Assembly: GCA_963675945.1 (NCBI GenBank)
Contig: OY780932.1
Location: 372,001 to 436,000, forward strand
Direction of reading: 5' to 3'
From: G963556115 sp963675945
GTDB lineage: Bacteria; Planctomycetota; SZUA-567
Length of the DNA stretch: 64,000 nucleotides
Shown here piece after piece: positions 54,375-62,515 of the stretch (its first letter is position 1; each line of letters opens with the position of its first letter). The translations under genes were made by a program, and so were the position numbers. Below the pieces are notes generated by a model. That model ran no database searches, was not told the DNA's origin, and was given only the letters and a program-made list of their open reading frames with translations.

Positions 54375-57287
54375 CTACTCCAGGTATGACCGAAGATACT
54401 TCCCGGTATAGCTTGCTTTACTCACGGCAATATCCTCGGGAGTACCTGTAGCAATAATCTGCCCGCCCTTGTCCCCGCCTTCAGGTCCGATATCGATAAT
54501 CCAGTCAGCGGATTTTATCATATCAAGATTATGCTCGATAACAACGACGGTATTGCCCATATCCACCAGTCGGTTGAGTACGCTGATAAGTTTTTTGATA
54601 TCAGAGAAATGCAGCCCCGTAGTCGGCTCATCGAGAATATACAGGGTCTTGCCCGTTGCCCGCTTGGCTAGTTCAGACGAAAGCTTCATGCGCTGCGCCT
54701 CACCCCCGGAGAGGGTAGTACTCGACTGCCCCAGTGCAATATAATCCAGCCCGACATCAACCAGGGTCTGCAGCGTACCGCGAATACTCGGTACTGGCTC
54801 AAAGAACTCATACGCTTCGGCAATGGTCATATTGAGCACCTCATAGATATTCTTACCTTTATAGCGCACCTCCAGGGTCTCCCGGTTATAGCGTTTACCC
54901 CGGCAGTGCTCACACTCGACAAAGACATCAGGAAGAAAGTGCATCTCAATCTTCATTACTCCGGCTCCCTGACAGTGCTCACAACGCCCACCCTTGACAT
55001 TGAATGAAAAACGTCCCGGCTGATAACCCCGGATCTTCGCCTCCGAAGTCAGGGCAAAGAGTTTTCGGATCTCGCCGAAGACATTGGTATAGGTCGCCGG
55101 GTTGGAGCGCGGGGTCTTACCGATCGGGGACTGATCGATATTGATAATCTTATCGATCTTCTCAATCCCGAGTAACTTGGTATAATGCCCCGGCTTCTCC
55201 TTACTCCCGTAGAGTTCACGCTTGACCGCTTTGGAGAAGGTCTGGGTTATCAAGGTACTCTTGCCCGAGCCGGAGACCCCGGTGACACAGGTAAAGGTTC
55301 CGAGCGGAAATTCCGCATCAACGCTCTGCAAATTATTCGAACTGGCTCCGGTCAGCTTGATTCTATTCTTTTTAATATCAGCCGGGCGCCGTTTAGGCGG
55401 AACCGGGATCGACTCCTTCCCGCTCAGGTACCTCCCAGTCTCGCTATTCGGATTCTGCATTACCTCTTCGACCGTACCGCACGCGGTAATTTTGCCCCCG
55501 TTTACCCCAGCCCCCGGACCGACATCGATCAAATAATCCGCAGCTCGAATAACATCCTCATCATGCTCAACCACAATCACGGTATTACCGATATCACGCA
55601 TCTTCTGGAGTGTCGCAAGCAACCGGTCATTATCCCGCTGGTGCAACCCGATTGTCGGCTCATCCAGCACATAGCAGACCCCTACGAGTCCCTGCCCGAC
55701 CTGGCTGGCCAGGCGTATGCGCTGCGCTTCACCGCCGGAGAGCGTACCGGCTATCCGGTTGAGGGTCAGATAATCCAGCCCCACATCCGACATAAACTGC
55801 AGACGCTTACTCACCTCCTTACGGATCGGCGCGGCGATCTTACCCGCCTCCCGCCCCAGCTCCAGCTCCGCCATGAACTTACCCGCCTCGACCACGGTCA
55901 TGCAGACCAGATCATAGATGGTCTTGCCCGCAATCTTCACCGACATCGACTCCTTGCGTAGACGTGCGCCATTACATACCGGACACGGCAATACCGACAT
56001 ATATTCATGAATCTTATTCTTTACATACTCACTATCGGTACTGCGAAAACGTCGCTCCAGATTTGGTATCACCCCTTCCCAGCCATGCGCCGCATCACCC
56101 TGCAGCAATATCTTCTTCTCCCGCGCCGTCAGTTCGTTAAAGGGCTTATCCAGATCAACCCTATACTTGCGCGCATACTCTTCAAGCAGATAATAATAAT
56201 GAATACTCATCCGCTTGCCGCCGGTGCGCCAGCCCTGCACCGCTCCTTCATTTATCGACTTACTCTCATCAGGCACAATCAACTCCGGATCAAGCTCAAG
56301 CTTGGTGCCAAGCCCATCACACTCCGGACACGCCCCATACGGCGAGTTGAAGGAGAACATCCTCGGCTCGAGCTCCGGGTAGGATATATTACAATCCACA
56401 CAGCCGTAACGTTCGCTGAAGAGCGTATCAACAAATTTTCCCTTCTCCTCCTCGACACTGGCGATTACCAAGCCGTCACTGAGAATTATCGCCTGCTCGA
56501 CCGCTTCGGTTAGCCGCCCCGAACTATCCTCAGAGATAGCTAATCTATCGATCACCGCGTCGAGTGTGTGTTTCTTATTCTTACCCTTGAGCGCCTCAAC
56601 CTCGCGCACCTCGACCATCTCCCCATCGATTCGCGCCCGGACATACCCTTCGCGTACCAGCATCTGCAGCTCCCCCCGATGCTCGCCCTTACGCCCTCTG
56701 ACAATTGGCGAGTAGAGAATACAGCGTTTACCCCTGCCGAGTTCGATAATCTTATCCACAATCTGCTGCACGGTCTGGCGGGCAATCGGCTTGCCGCACT
56801 CATAGCAGAAGGGTTCACCTGCTCTGGCGTAAAGAAGACGGAGATAATCATAGATCTCGGTAACGGTCGCCACGGTAGAACGGGGATTGGACTGCCCCTT
56901 GCGCTGTTCGATAGCGATAGTCGGCGGTAGCCCGGAGATATGCTCGACCTCGGGTTTCTGCATCATCTGCAAGAACTGCCGGGCATACGCCGACAACGAC
57001 TCCATATACCGCCGCTGCCCCTCGACAAATATTGTATCAAAGGCGAGCGAAGACTTTCCTGAGCCGGAGAGTCCGGTCACCACACAGAGGGTATGATGCG
57101 GGATATTTACCGAGACATTCCGCAAATTATGCTCATTTGCCCCGACTACCGAGATCTCCTGAATCTCATTGAGCTGCTGATTACGAATATTGCGCTCAAT
57201 CTGCTCTACGTTCTTCTCCTCCTGACTCTTGGCACTACTACTCTTCTCCTTCTGCCTAGAGGTTACCTTGCGTTGTCTTTTTGCCAT
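54375..57287 (-). CDS. uvrA: excinuclease ABC subunit UvrA
   Basis: This is the DNA damage-recognition ATPase of nucleotide excision repair. The 970 residues include two ABC ATPase halves: Walker A GLSGSGKSSLAFDT and GVSGSGKSTLITQT, signatures TLSGGEAQRIRLASQ and TLSGGEAQRMKLSSE. The zinc modules are CYECGKPI and the paired CEHC motifs near CEHCQGAGVMKIEMHF. A lysine/glutamine-rich N-terminal extension of about 35 residues precedes the usual start. AGGAAG lies before the ATG at 57287. Confidence 0.97.
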   Translation of the reverse strand: MAKRQRKVTSRQKEKSSSAKSQEEKNVEQIERNIRNQQLNEIQEISVVGANEHNLRNVSVNIPHHTLCVVTGLSGSGKSSLAFDTIFVEGQRRYMESLSAYARQFLQMMQKPEVEHISGLPPTIAIEQRKGQSNPRSTVATVTEIYDYLRLLYARAGEPFCYECGKPIARQTVQQIVDKIIELGRGKRCILYSPIVRGRKGEHRGELQMLVREGYVRARIDGEMVEVREVEALKGKNKKHTLDAVIDRLAISEDSSGRLTEAVEQAIILSDGLVIASVEEEKGKFVDTLFSERYGCVDCNISYPELEPRMFSFNSPYGACPECDGLGTKLELDPELIVPDESKSINEGAVQGWRTGGKRMSIHYYYLLEEYARKYRVDLDKPFNELTAREKKILLQGDAAHGWEGVIPNLERRFRSTDSEYVKNKIHEYMSVLPCPVCNGARLRKESMSVKIAGKTIYDLVCMTVVEAGKFMAELELGREAGKIAAPIRKEVSKRLQFMSDVGLDYLTLNRIAGTLSGGEAQRIRLASQVGQGLVGVCYVLDEPTIGLHQRDNDRLLATLQKMRDIGNTVIVVEHDEDVIRAADYLIDVGPGAGVNGGKITACGTVEEVMQNPNSETGRYLSGKESIPVPPKRRPADIKKNRIKLTGASSNNLQSVDAEFPLGTFTCVTGVSGSGKSTLITQTFSKAVKRELYGSKEKPGHYTKLLGIEKIDKIINIDQSPIGKTPRSNPATYTNVFGEIRKLFALTSEAKIRGYQPGRFSFNVKGGRCEHCQGAGVMKIEMHFLPDVFVECEHCRGKRYNRETLEVRYKGKNIYEVLNMTIAEAYEFFEPVPSIRGTLQTLVDVGLDYIALGQSSTTLSGGEAQRMKLSSELAKRATGKTLYILDEPTTGLHFSDIKKLISVLNRLVDMGNTVVVIEHNLDMIKSADWIIDIGPEGGDKGGQIIATGTPEDIAVSKASYTGKYLRSYLE

Positions 57288-57466
57288 ATTATCTTCCTGT
57301 TAGTAGGTTACACCGCCAATTTTCGTTTGTTTAAATAATATGTCAAGACGTATAAGCTGTCCTTTATAAAAAAGACGCAAAGAATGGAGAGCAACAATTG
57401 ATAATATCATCCTAGGAAGAATCCCGAAAATTGATTACGCAATTTTCATATCCAGCTACAACACTA

Positions 57467-57497
57467 ATACAGCCAGTAATTCTATTACTGGCTGTAT
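57467..57497. terminator. perfect 14 bp hairpin between uvrA and the exported protein gene
   Basis: ATACAGCCAGTAAT (57467-57480) pairs exactly with ATTACTGGCTGTAT (57484-57497) around a TCT loop. The flanking genes are divergent (uvrA minus, next gene plus), so a normal terminator role is unclear. It may end a short transcript or be a protein-binding palindrome. The remaining ~400 bases hold no ORF. Confidence 0.5.
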
Positions 57498-57622
57498 AAC
57501 CCGTATTATCAAACAAGGGAAATCACCTACATGATTTCCCTTACCTTGCCAATAACTTCCGGCCTATCCTACCCTCCCCACACAACCGCTATTTTTTACC
57601 GTGAACAAGTAAACTTGCAACA

Positions 57623-57650
57623 TTGACAAAAACAAAATTAACCTTAAAAT
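57623..57650 (+). promoter_or_regulatory. candidate sigma-70 promoter of the exported protein gene
   Basis: TTGACA at 57623-57628 and TAAAAT at 57645-57650 are 16 bases apart, close to consensus. They lie about 45 bases upstream of the start at 57696, which also has a good ribosome binding site (TAGGAG). Confidence 0.5.
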
Positions 57651-57695
57651 TGATTGACAATAATACTTGCCATCAACCTTAATTAGGAGACCACT

Positions 57696-59672
57696 ATGAA
57701 ATCAAAATTCATTCTGTTACTTTCACTCTTCCTGAGCCTGACCGTGACGGTATTCGCACAGGATTCCTTTGCCAAGCTCTATCCTGAGAACACCGGCTTC
57801 TTTATCGAGTTCAACAATACCGAACCGGCAAATAAGGACTTTGACAAAACCGCCTTCAACCAGATTCTCCAGCACCCGCAGATGCAGAAGTTCTTCGCCC
57901 ATACCAGCAAAAAACTCGACGAAGTATTCAATTTCGCCTCTATGCTGACCCAAGGTGCAAAAGTTGACCAGCTCCTTACCGCCTTTGCTAACCATGTCTC
58001 TCTGGGAATTTACGCCGAAAGAAATCAGGCTTATGCCCTCCTTATCGCGGAATTTCCCGAGAATGTCGATCCGCTGCGCCTGGTCTCACCGTTCAATCAA
58101 CAAGGTTCAGCGGCCAAGGAGTTCAATTTCTCCTTCCCGCTCGACAAGAACCGCCCAGTCTACTTTGTCTCGGTTAAGATCGTCGGCAAACGGCTCTACG
58201 CCGTACTGTGCTCTGATACAACCTATCTCAATACAGTCCTCCAACCACCGGCAAAGAGCCTGGCGACAAACCCCGAGTACCTCAAGGCCAGCGCCCATAT
58301 CGGTTCCGATCCCCTCCTCTCCGGCTACACCAGTCCCGCTCTGCACACAGTTATGCTCGCCATCATCAGCCAACTGAATCTAGATCTGGATCCAGCTCTC
58401 ATCCCGGAAGACAACTTCAGGACCATGGCTTTCGGCACCAGGATCGAAGCCCCCGCCTTTGTCCAGCGCCTATACTTCAAAGATTCCATGGGGCTTATAT
58501 CTTCCGGCCTGCTATCCAAGATAGACCAGGAGCAACTTGCACTGGTTCCTACCGACTCATCCTCATTCGCTACCGCCGGTATGAATATACCCAAGCTCAT
58601 TGACTTCACTATCAAATACGCGCTCAGCCAGAATCCAGAGCTCAACGCCCTTCCTGCTGCCGAGCGCGAGAAGATGCATAAAATGATCCTTACCCACCTC
58701 GACAGTGCGCTGGAAGAGATAAGGGCTGAATACGGGATCAATCCGCTCACCGACCTCTTCGGCAACCTAGACGACCAGATTACCATAAGCCTCCAGAATA
58801 CTGCAAACCTCACCGGTCTGGATCTCTTCGGCTTCGGCGGTCTGACCTTCAATGCCAAGGTCAAGGATAAAGCCAAGCTCACCCAGGCACTCAACACCTG
58901 TATCGACCGGCTGCTGCCCAAGCTTGAAGATCAGGTAGCTTCTCGCCTGGAGCTTGACAGCAAATTCGGTACGATCAAGGGTATTGCTCTGGCCAACGCC
59001 TTTACCTTCTGTTACCTGATAACCGACGACGACAACTTCATCCTCGCGCTCAATCCTGCAGCTATTGAGTACACTCTGACTCAGCGTCAGGCCAAGCAGA
59101 ACTATCTTAATTCAGATAAAAACAAACTAATTCAGCAGCAACTGGCAGAAACACTCAAGGTCACCGGACTCAGCGGCGAACAGATCAAGTTTGCCTATAT
59201 CGAGATCGACGGCATCAGCGACTTCTTCAACAATACCGTCGCCCTCGGCTCAAGTATCGCCGGAATTATCTTCGCCACCGACGAATCAGCCAAACTCCGT
59301 GAGCAGAATGGGGGACAACTCCAGTTCTCCCCCATCCCCAACCCCAAGCTCAATCCTCCAGCCTTTGTCCAGTATCTCGCCGATGCCTTCCCGTTATACC
59401 TCCTGCCCTCTGACAAGGTTATCAACCAGTATGTTTTTGACAACTGGCAAGTCACCTATATCACCCCAGAGCAGGAGCTAATCACCCTTGATTACGGAAC
59501 CTTCCCTATCGGCAATATATTCTTCAGTAAAGACTTCGGTAAAATCTGCGACATGCTGCAAACCGGCGGCTTAGTATTTGCTGCAATCGAAATGTTACAA
59601 GACGACAAGATTGATCTCAATAATAAATTAGCCCCTCAACCAGATAATACCGCCACCACCGAATCGGAATAA
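57696..59672 (+). CDS. unidentified exported protein (658 residues)
   Basis: The ATG follows TTAGGAGACC. The protein has a clear signal peptide (FILLLSLFLSLTVTVFAQ) and about 640 mature residues of ordinary composition, with several internal motifs of the type FAKLYPENTGFFIEFNN and VPTDSSSFATAGMNIPKLIDF. The layout (alternating strands and helices, measured substrate-like phrases) is reminiscent of DUF3352-type exported proteins, but I cannot confirm that. It is flanked by a candidate promoter and a strong terminator, so it is monocistronic. Confidence 0.7.
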   Translation: MKSKFILLLSLFLSLTVTVFAQDSFAKLYPENTGFFIEFNNTEPANKDFDKTAFNQILQHPQMQKFFAHTSKKLDEVFNFASMLTQGAKVDQLLTAFANHVSLGIYAERNQAYALLIAEFPENVDPLRLVSPFNQQGSAAKEFNFSFPLDKNRPVYFVSVKIVGKRLYAVLCSDTTYLNTVLQPPAKSLATNPEYLKASAHIGSDPLLSGYTSPALHTVMLAIISQLNLDLDPALIPEDNFRTMAFGTRIEAPAFVQRLYFKDSMGLISSGLLSKIDQEQLALVPTDSSSFATAGMNIPKLIDFTIKYALSQNPELNALPAAEREKMHKMILTHLDSALEEIRAEYGINPLTDLFGNLDDQITISLQNTANLTGLDLFGFGGLTFNAKVKDKAKLTQALNTCIDRLLPKLEDQVASRLELDSKFGTIKGIALANAFTFCYLITDDDNFILALNPAAIEYTLTQRQAKQNYLNSDKNKLIQQQLAETLKVTGLSGEQIKFAYIEIDGISDFFNNTVALGSSIAGIIFATDESAKLREQNGGQLQFSPIPNPKLNPPAFVQYLADAFPLYLLPSDKVINQYVFDNWQVTYITPEQELITLDYGTFPIGNIFFSKDFGKICDMLQTGGLVFAAIEMLQDDKIDLNNKLAPQPDNTATTESE

Positions 59673-59698
59673 CCGCTCAGGGCTTAGCTATACCATTA

Positions 59699-59733
59699 TT
59701 AAACCCTCATTACCTTTGGTAGTGAGGGTTTAA
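59699..59733. terminator. bidirectional terminator between the exported protein gene and cstA
   Basis: A 16 bp stem (TTAAACCCTCATTACC at 59699-59714 with 59718-59733, one wobble pair) has a TTT loop. It lies between converging genes and has A/T-rich ends. Confidence 0.88.
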
Positions 59734-59754
59734 TAATATAATTAATAATTGACA

Positions 59755-61209
59755 TCAATTATCTATAGCTTCCGAAACTGGCTTGACTCGTATAATAAAG
59801 AAGAAGAGCGCCACCGCCGCCGCCCCAATCCCCAACGCTACCGAAGTACCGTAAGCCAACTGAAAACCTATCTGCATATAGCAGATAAAAGTAACCACTA
59901 CTGCAGTCATAAATACCGCCGGAACCGTTGCCAGCCAGTGAAATTTTCCCCTCTTACCCAGCCAGATAGCCGCACTCCAGAGTACCAGACAGGCAAGGGT
60001 CTGATTGCTCCAGCCAAAATACTTCCAGATCATGCCAAAAGGAAGCTTGGAGATAATATACGCAATTACAAAGAGAGGAACAGCCAAGAGCAACCGCTTG
60101 AGCGCCGGTTTCTGACTCAGTTTGAAGACTTCGGCGAGGATGAGTCGGGTACTCCTGAAGGCGGTATCCCCACTGGTAATCGGCAGAATAATCACCCCGA
60201 GTACCGCCAATACCCCACCTACCGTACCGAGCAGACCGAAGGAAACATCATTGACCACTGCCGAGGGCGTACCCGCCAGTGCCTTATTAAGCGCGGCGCT
60301 ATTCTCGTAGAAGCTGAGTCCGGCGGTACACCAAATAAGCCCGATGATACCCTCGGCAATCATCGCCCCGTAAAATACCAGCCTGCCCCGTTTCTCATTC
60401 TTCAGGCACCTAGCCATCAACGGGCTCTGAGTCGAATGAAAACCACTGAGCGCACTACAGGAGATCGTTACAAAGAGCAGCGGCCAGACCGGCAACTGCA
60501 TGCCGTCATAACTCTTATTGGGATTGACGTTCTGAGTAAAGTCAAGGTTTGGCAACATATCCACCCCGCCAAAGACCATGGCAAAACCTACCGCAAAGGT
60601 CATAAAAAGAAGCAATGCACCAAAGATTGGATAAAACCTGCCGATTATTTTGTCTATGGGTAGAATCGTCGCGGCAAAATAATAAACAAATATCAGGATG
60701 ACAAAGAGCTCTTTACCCCAGTGTAGATCCAACTTATCCGAGAGCAATTGTTCAAGTAACGCCGCCGGCGAGACCACAAATACCACCCCTACCAGTACTA
60801 GGAGTATAACCGAGAAGAGCCGCATCACCTGCCGCGCCGGCATACCCAACGCATCCCCCACCACCTCGGGAATACTCTTACCACTACCCCGCACCGAGAG
60901 CATACCGCTGAAAAAATCATGCACCCCCCCGGCGAATATTGACCCGACAACAATCCAGATCAAAGCCTGCGGACCATATAGCGCCCCCAGAATCGGTCCG
61001 AATATCGGCCCCACCCCGGCAATATCCAGAAGCTGCACCATGAAGACCTTCCAGGTCGGCAGCGGGATATAATCGATATCATCTTCAAATTCATACGCCG
61101 GAGTAACTCTGCCAGTATTGATCACAAAGACCTTCTCAACAATTACTCCATAGATAAAATACCCCAGGATCAATAATCCTACACACAGAAAGAACACACC
61201 CACTCCCAT
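59755..61209 (-). CDS. cstA: CstA-family transporter (carbon starvation protein A)
   Basis: I chose the ATG at 61209, after GGGGTGG. The 484-residue protein has about 13-14 membrane segments and the family motifs GVGPIFGPILGALYGPQALIWIV and GGVHDFFSGMLSVRGSGKSIPEVVG. CstA proteins import peptides or pyruvate under carbon limitation. This is the shorter form common in anaerobes; the long E. coli protein has about 700 residues. It lies 115 bases downstream of the SpoIIE/hydrogenase pair in the same direction. Confidence 0.92.
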   Translation of the reverse strand: MGVGVFFLCVGLLILGYFIYGVIVEKVFVINTGRVTPAYEFEDDIDYIPLPTWKVFMVQLLDIAGVGPIFGPILGALYGPQALIWIVVGSIFAGGVHDFFSGMLSVRGSGKSIPEVVGDALGMPARQVMRLFSVILLVLVGVVFVVSPAALLEQLLSDKLDLHWGKELFVILIFVYYFAATILPIDKIIGRFYPIFGALLLFMTFAVGFAMVFGGVDMLPNLDFTQNVNPNKSYDGMQLPVWPLLFVTISCSALSGFHSTQSPLMARCLKNEKRGRLVFYGAMIAEGIIGLIWCTAGLSFYENSAALNKALAGTPSAVVNDVSFGLLGTVGGVLAVLGVIILPITSGDTAFRSTRLILAEVFKLSQKPALKRLLLAVPLFVIAYIISKLPFGMIWKYFGWSNQTLACLVLWSAAIWLGKRGKFHWLATVPAVFMTAVVVTFICYMQIGFQLAYGTSVALGIGAAAVALFFFIIRVKPVSEAIDN

Positions 61210-61324
61210 ATCCACCCCTTTCCGAAGGAAGCAATCTCCCTTCAAGCACATACTGAGAACCCGTAACCCAACCTGCCTGTATAATTCTTTTCAGCACCGA
61301 CTATTATCAAATACCCGCCACCGT

Positions 61325-62515
61325 CTAAATATAGCCTATATTGACCTTCTTCAAATATTTCTCCTCCAGCGATCTGGCTATCCGCTTGATAATACTCCGC
61401 CGCAATTCAAGATCATGGGGCAGAAGCGGATCCTGATGCGCATCATTAATCTTGGTACCGATGATAAAATCAATAATATCACTATCCTGCAGAATATGAC
61501 AGAGCATAACTGCCGGGTTATTCTTCTCGTCCGGGATACTCCCGGACTCCAAATACTGCGCCACCGAGGTCAAAGTGATAATTCCTTCGGTTATCAGATC
61601 AACCCCTTCCATAATCCCCAATGGTGGTATCCCGTTACCGCCTGAGTGCAGATCGGTACGCACCTCTCTACCCAGTTCACGGGAAATAATATTCGAGGTC
61701 GTCCCGCCACAGATCACCTGCCTGCCCGGGAAGAAGTCGAGCGTCTGAGCGTAACGCCGATCATTACCCTGGTCATACGGCGGGCCACTAACCACCAGGG
61801 TCTTGCGCGGAGTCCTAAAGAACATCACCGCACAGCTTATATCATCATACGGCTGTTTGTTATTCTCCAGTGTGATAGCCGTCTTGACCACATTATCTGC
61901 CAACGCCGCCGCACTGATCTGCGGATGCTGCATTACAGTCTTCTGCACATGCTCCTCAAGTCCTTCCTCCCGCCACCCCAGAGGAAAGAACGGGGTACCC
62001 AACCCCGCCTGAGTCACCCCATCCGAAGCAAAGAGCAACCTGTCTCCAGGTTCAATACTGATCTCACTCATATATATGCGCCTGATATTGCCCTGTGAAC
62101 TGACCAGTTTTCGCCGATTAAAACCTACAGACTCTGCTCCACGCAGATGAATAAGCTTAGGATTATCCATCTCAATTATCCGCGCCACCTCTCCAAACCG
62201 GTAATCAACGATGGTAAAAGTAGCATAACTAACCTTACGCACCTTACAGACCGGTAAGGCTTCCATCATTATCTTGATCGCCCCGATCATATCGGTATCA
62301 CTGGCAATAAACTTCAGAGCCATGTGCGCGGTCATATTGGAGAGGATATTGGCCTTGATCCCGCTGCCCAGCCCATCGGAGAGCACAGCGATAGTCCGAT
62401 CCTCCTCGGTAATCTTCCGGCAGAGAAAGCAGTCCCCAAAAGCATCTTCCGAATACTTCTTGATCTGGGCACACTCGATATCGACGAAGAAGTCGCCGGC
62501 AAGACTACTGCACAC
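61325..62515 (-). CDS. SpoIIE-type PP2C serine phosphatase
   Basis: I place the start at the GTG at 62515, 6 bases after AGGAGG. The start codon overlaps the last 11 bases of the hydrogenase gene, which implies coupled translation. The N-terminal ~220 residues form a SpoIIE/PP2C domain with metal ligands in FGDCFLCR, AVLSDGLGSG, FASDGVTQ and DDISCAVM. The ~170-residue C-terminal part is less familiar. It would dephosphorylate a protein partner, such as an anti-sigma antagonist, in response to the hydrogenase-like sensor encoded just upstream. Confidence 0.88.
   Translation of the reverse strand: MCSSLAGDFFVDIECAQIKKYSEDAFGDCFLCRKITEEDRTIAVLSDGLGSGIKANILSNMTAHMALKFIASDTDMIGAIKIMMEALPVCKVRKVSYATFTIVDYRFGEVARIIEMDNPKLIHLRGAESVGFNRRKLVSSQGNIRRIYMSEISIEPGDRLLFASDGVTQAGLGTPFFPLGWREEGLEEHVQKTVMQHPQISAAALADNVVKTAITLENNKQPYDDISCAVMFFRTPRKTLVVSGPPYDQGNDRRYAQTLDFFPGRQVICGGTTSNIISRELGREVRTDLHSGGNGIPPLGIMEGVDLITEGIITLTSVAQYLESGSIPDEKNNPAVMLCHILQDSDIIDFIIGTKINDAHQDPLLPHDLELRRSIIKRIARSLEEKYLKKVNIGYI

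Noticed and set aside
59749..60663. 304-residue ORF opposite cstA
   Set aside because: The cstA frame carries clear membrane segments and family motifs; the opposite frame is charged low-complexity sequence.
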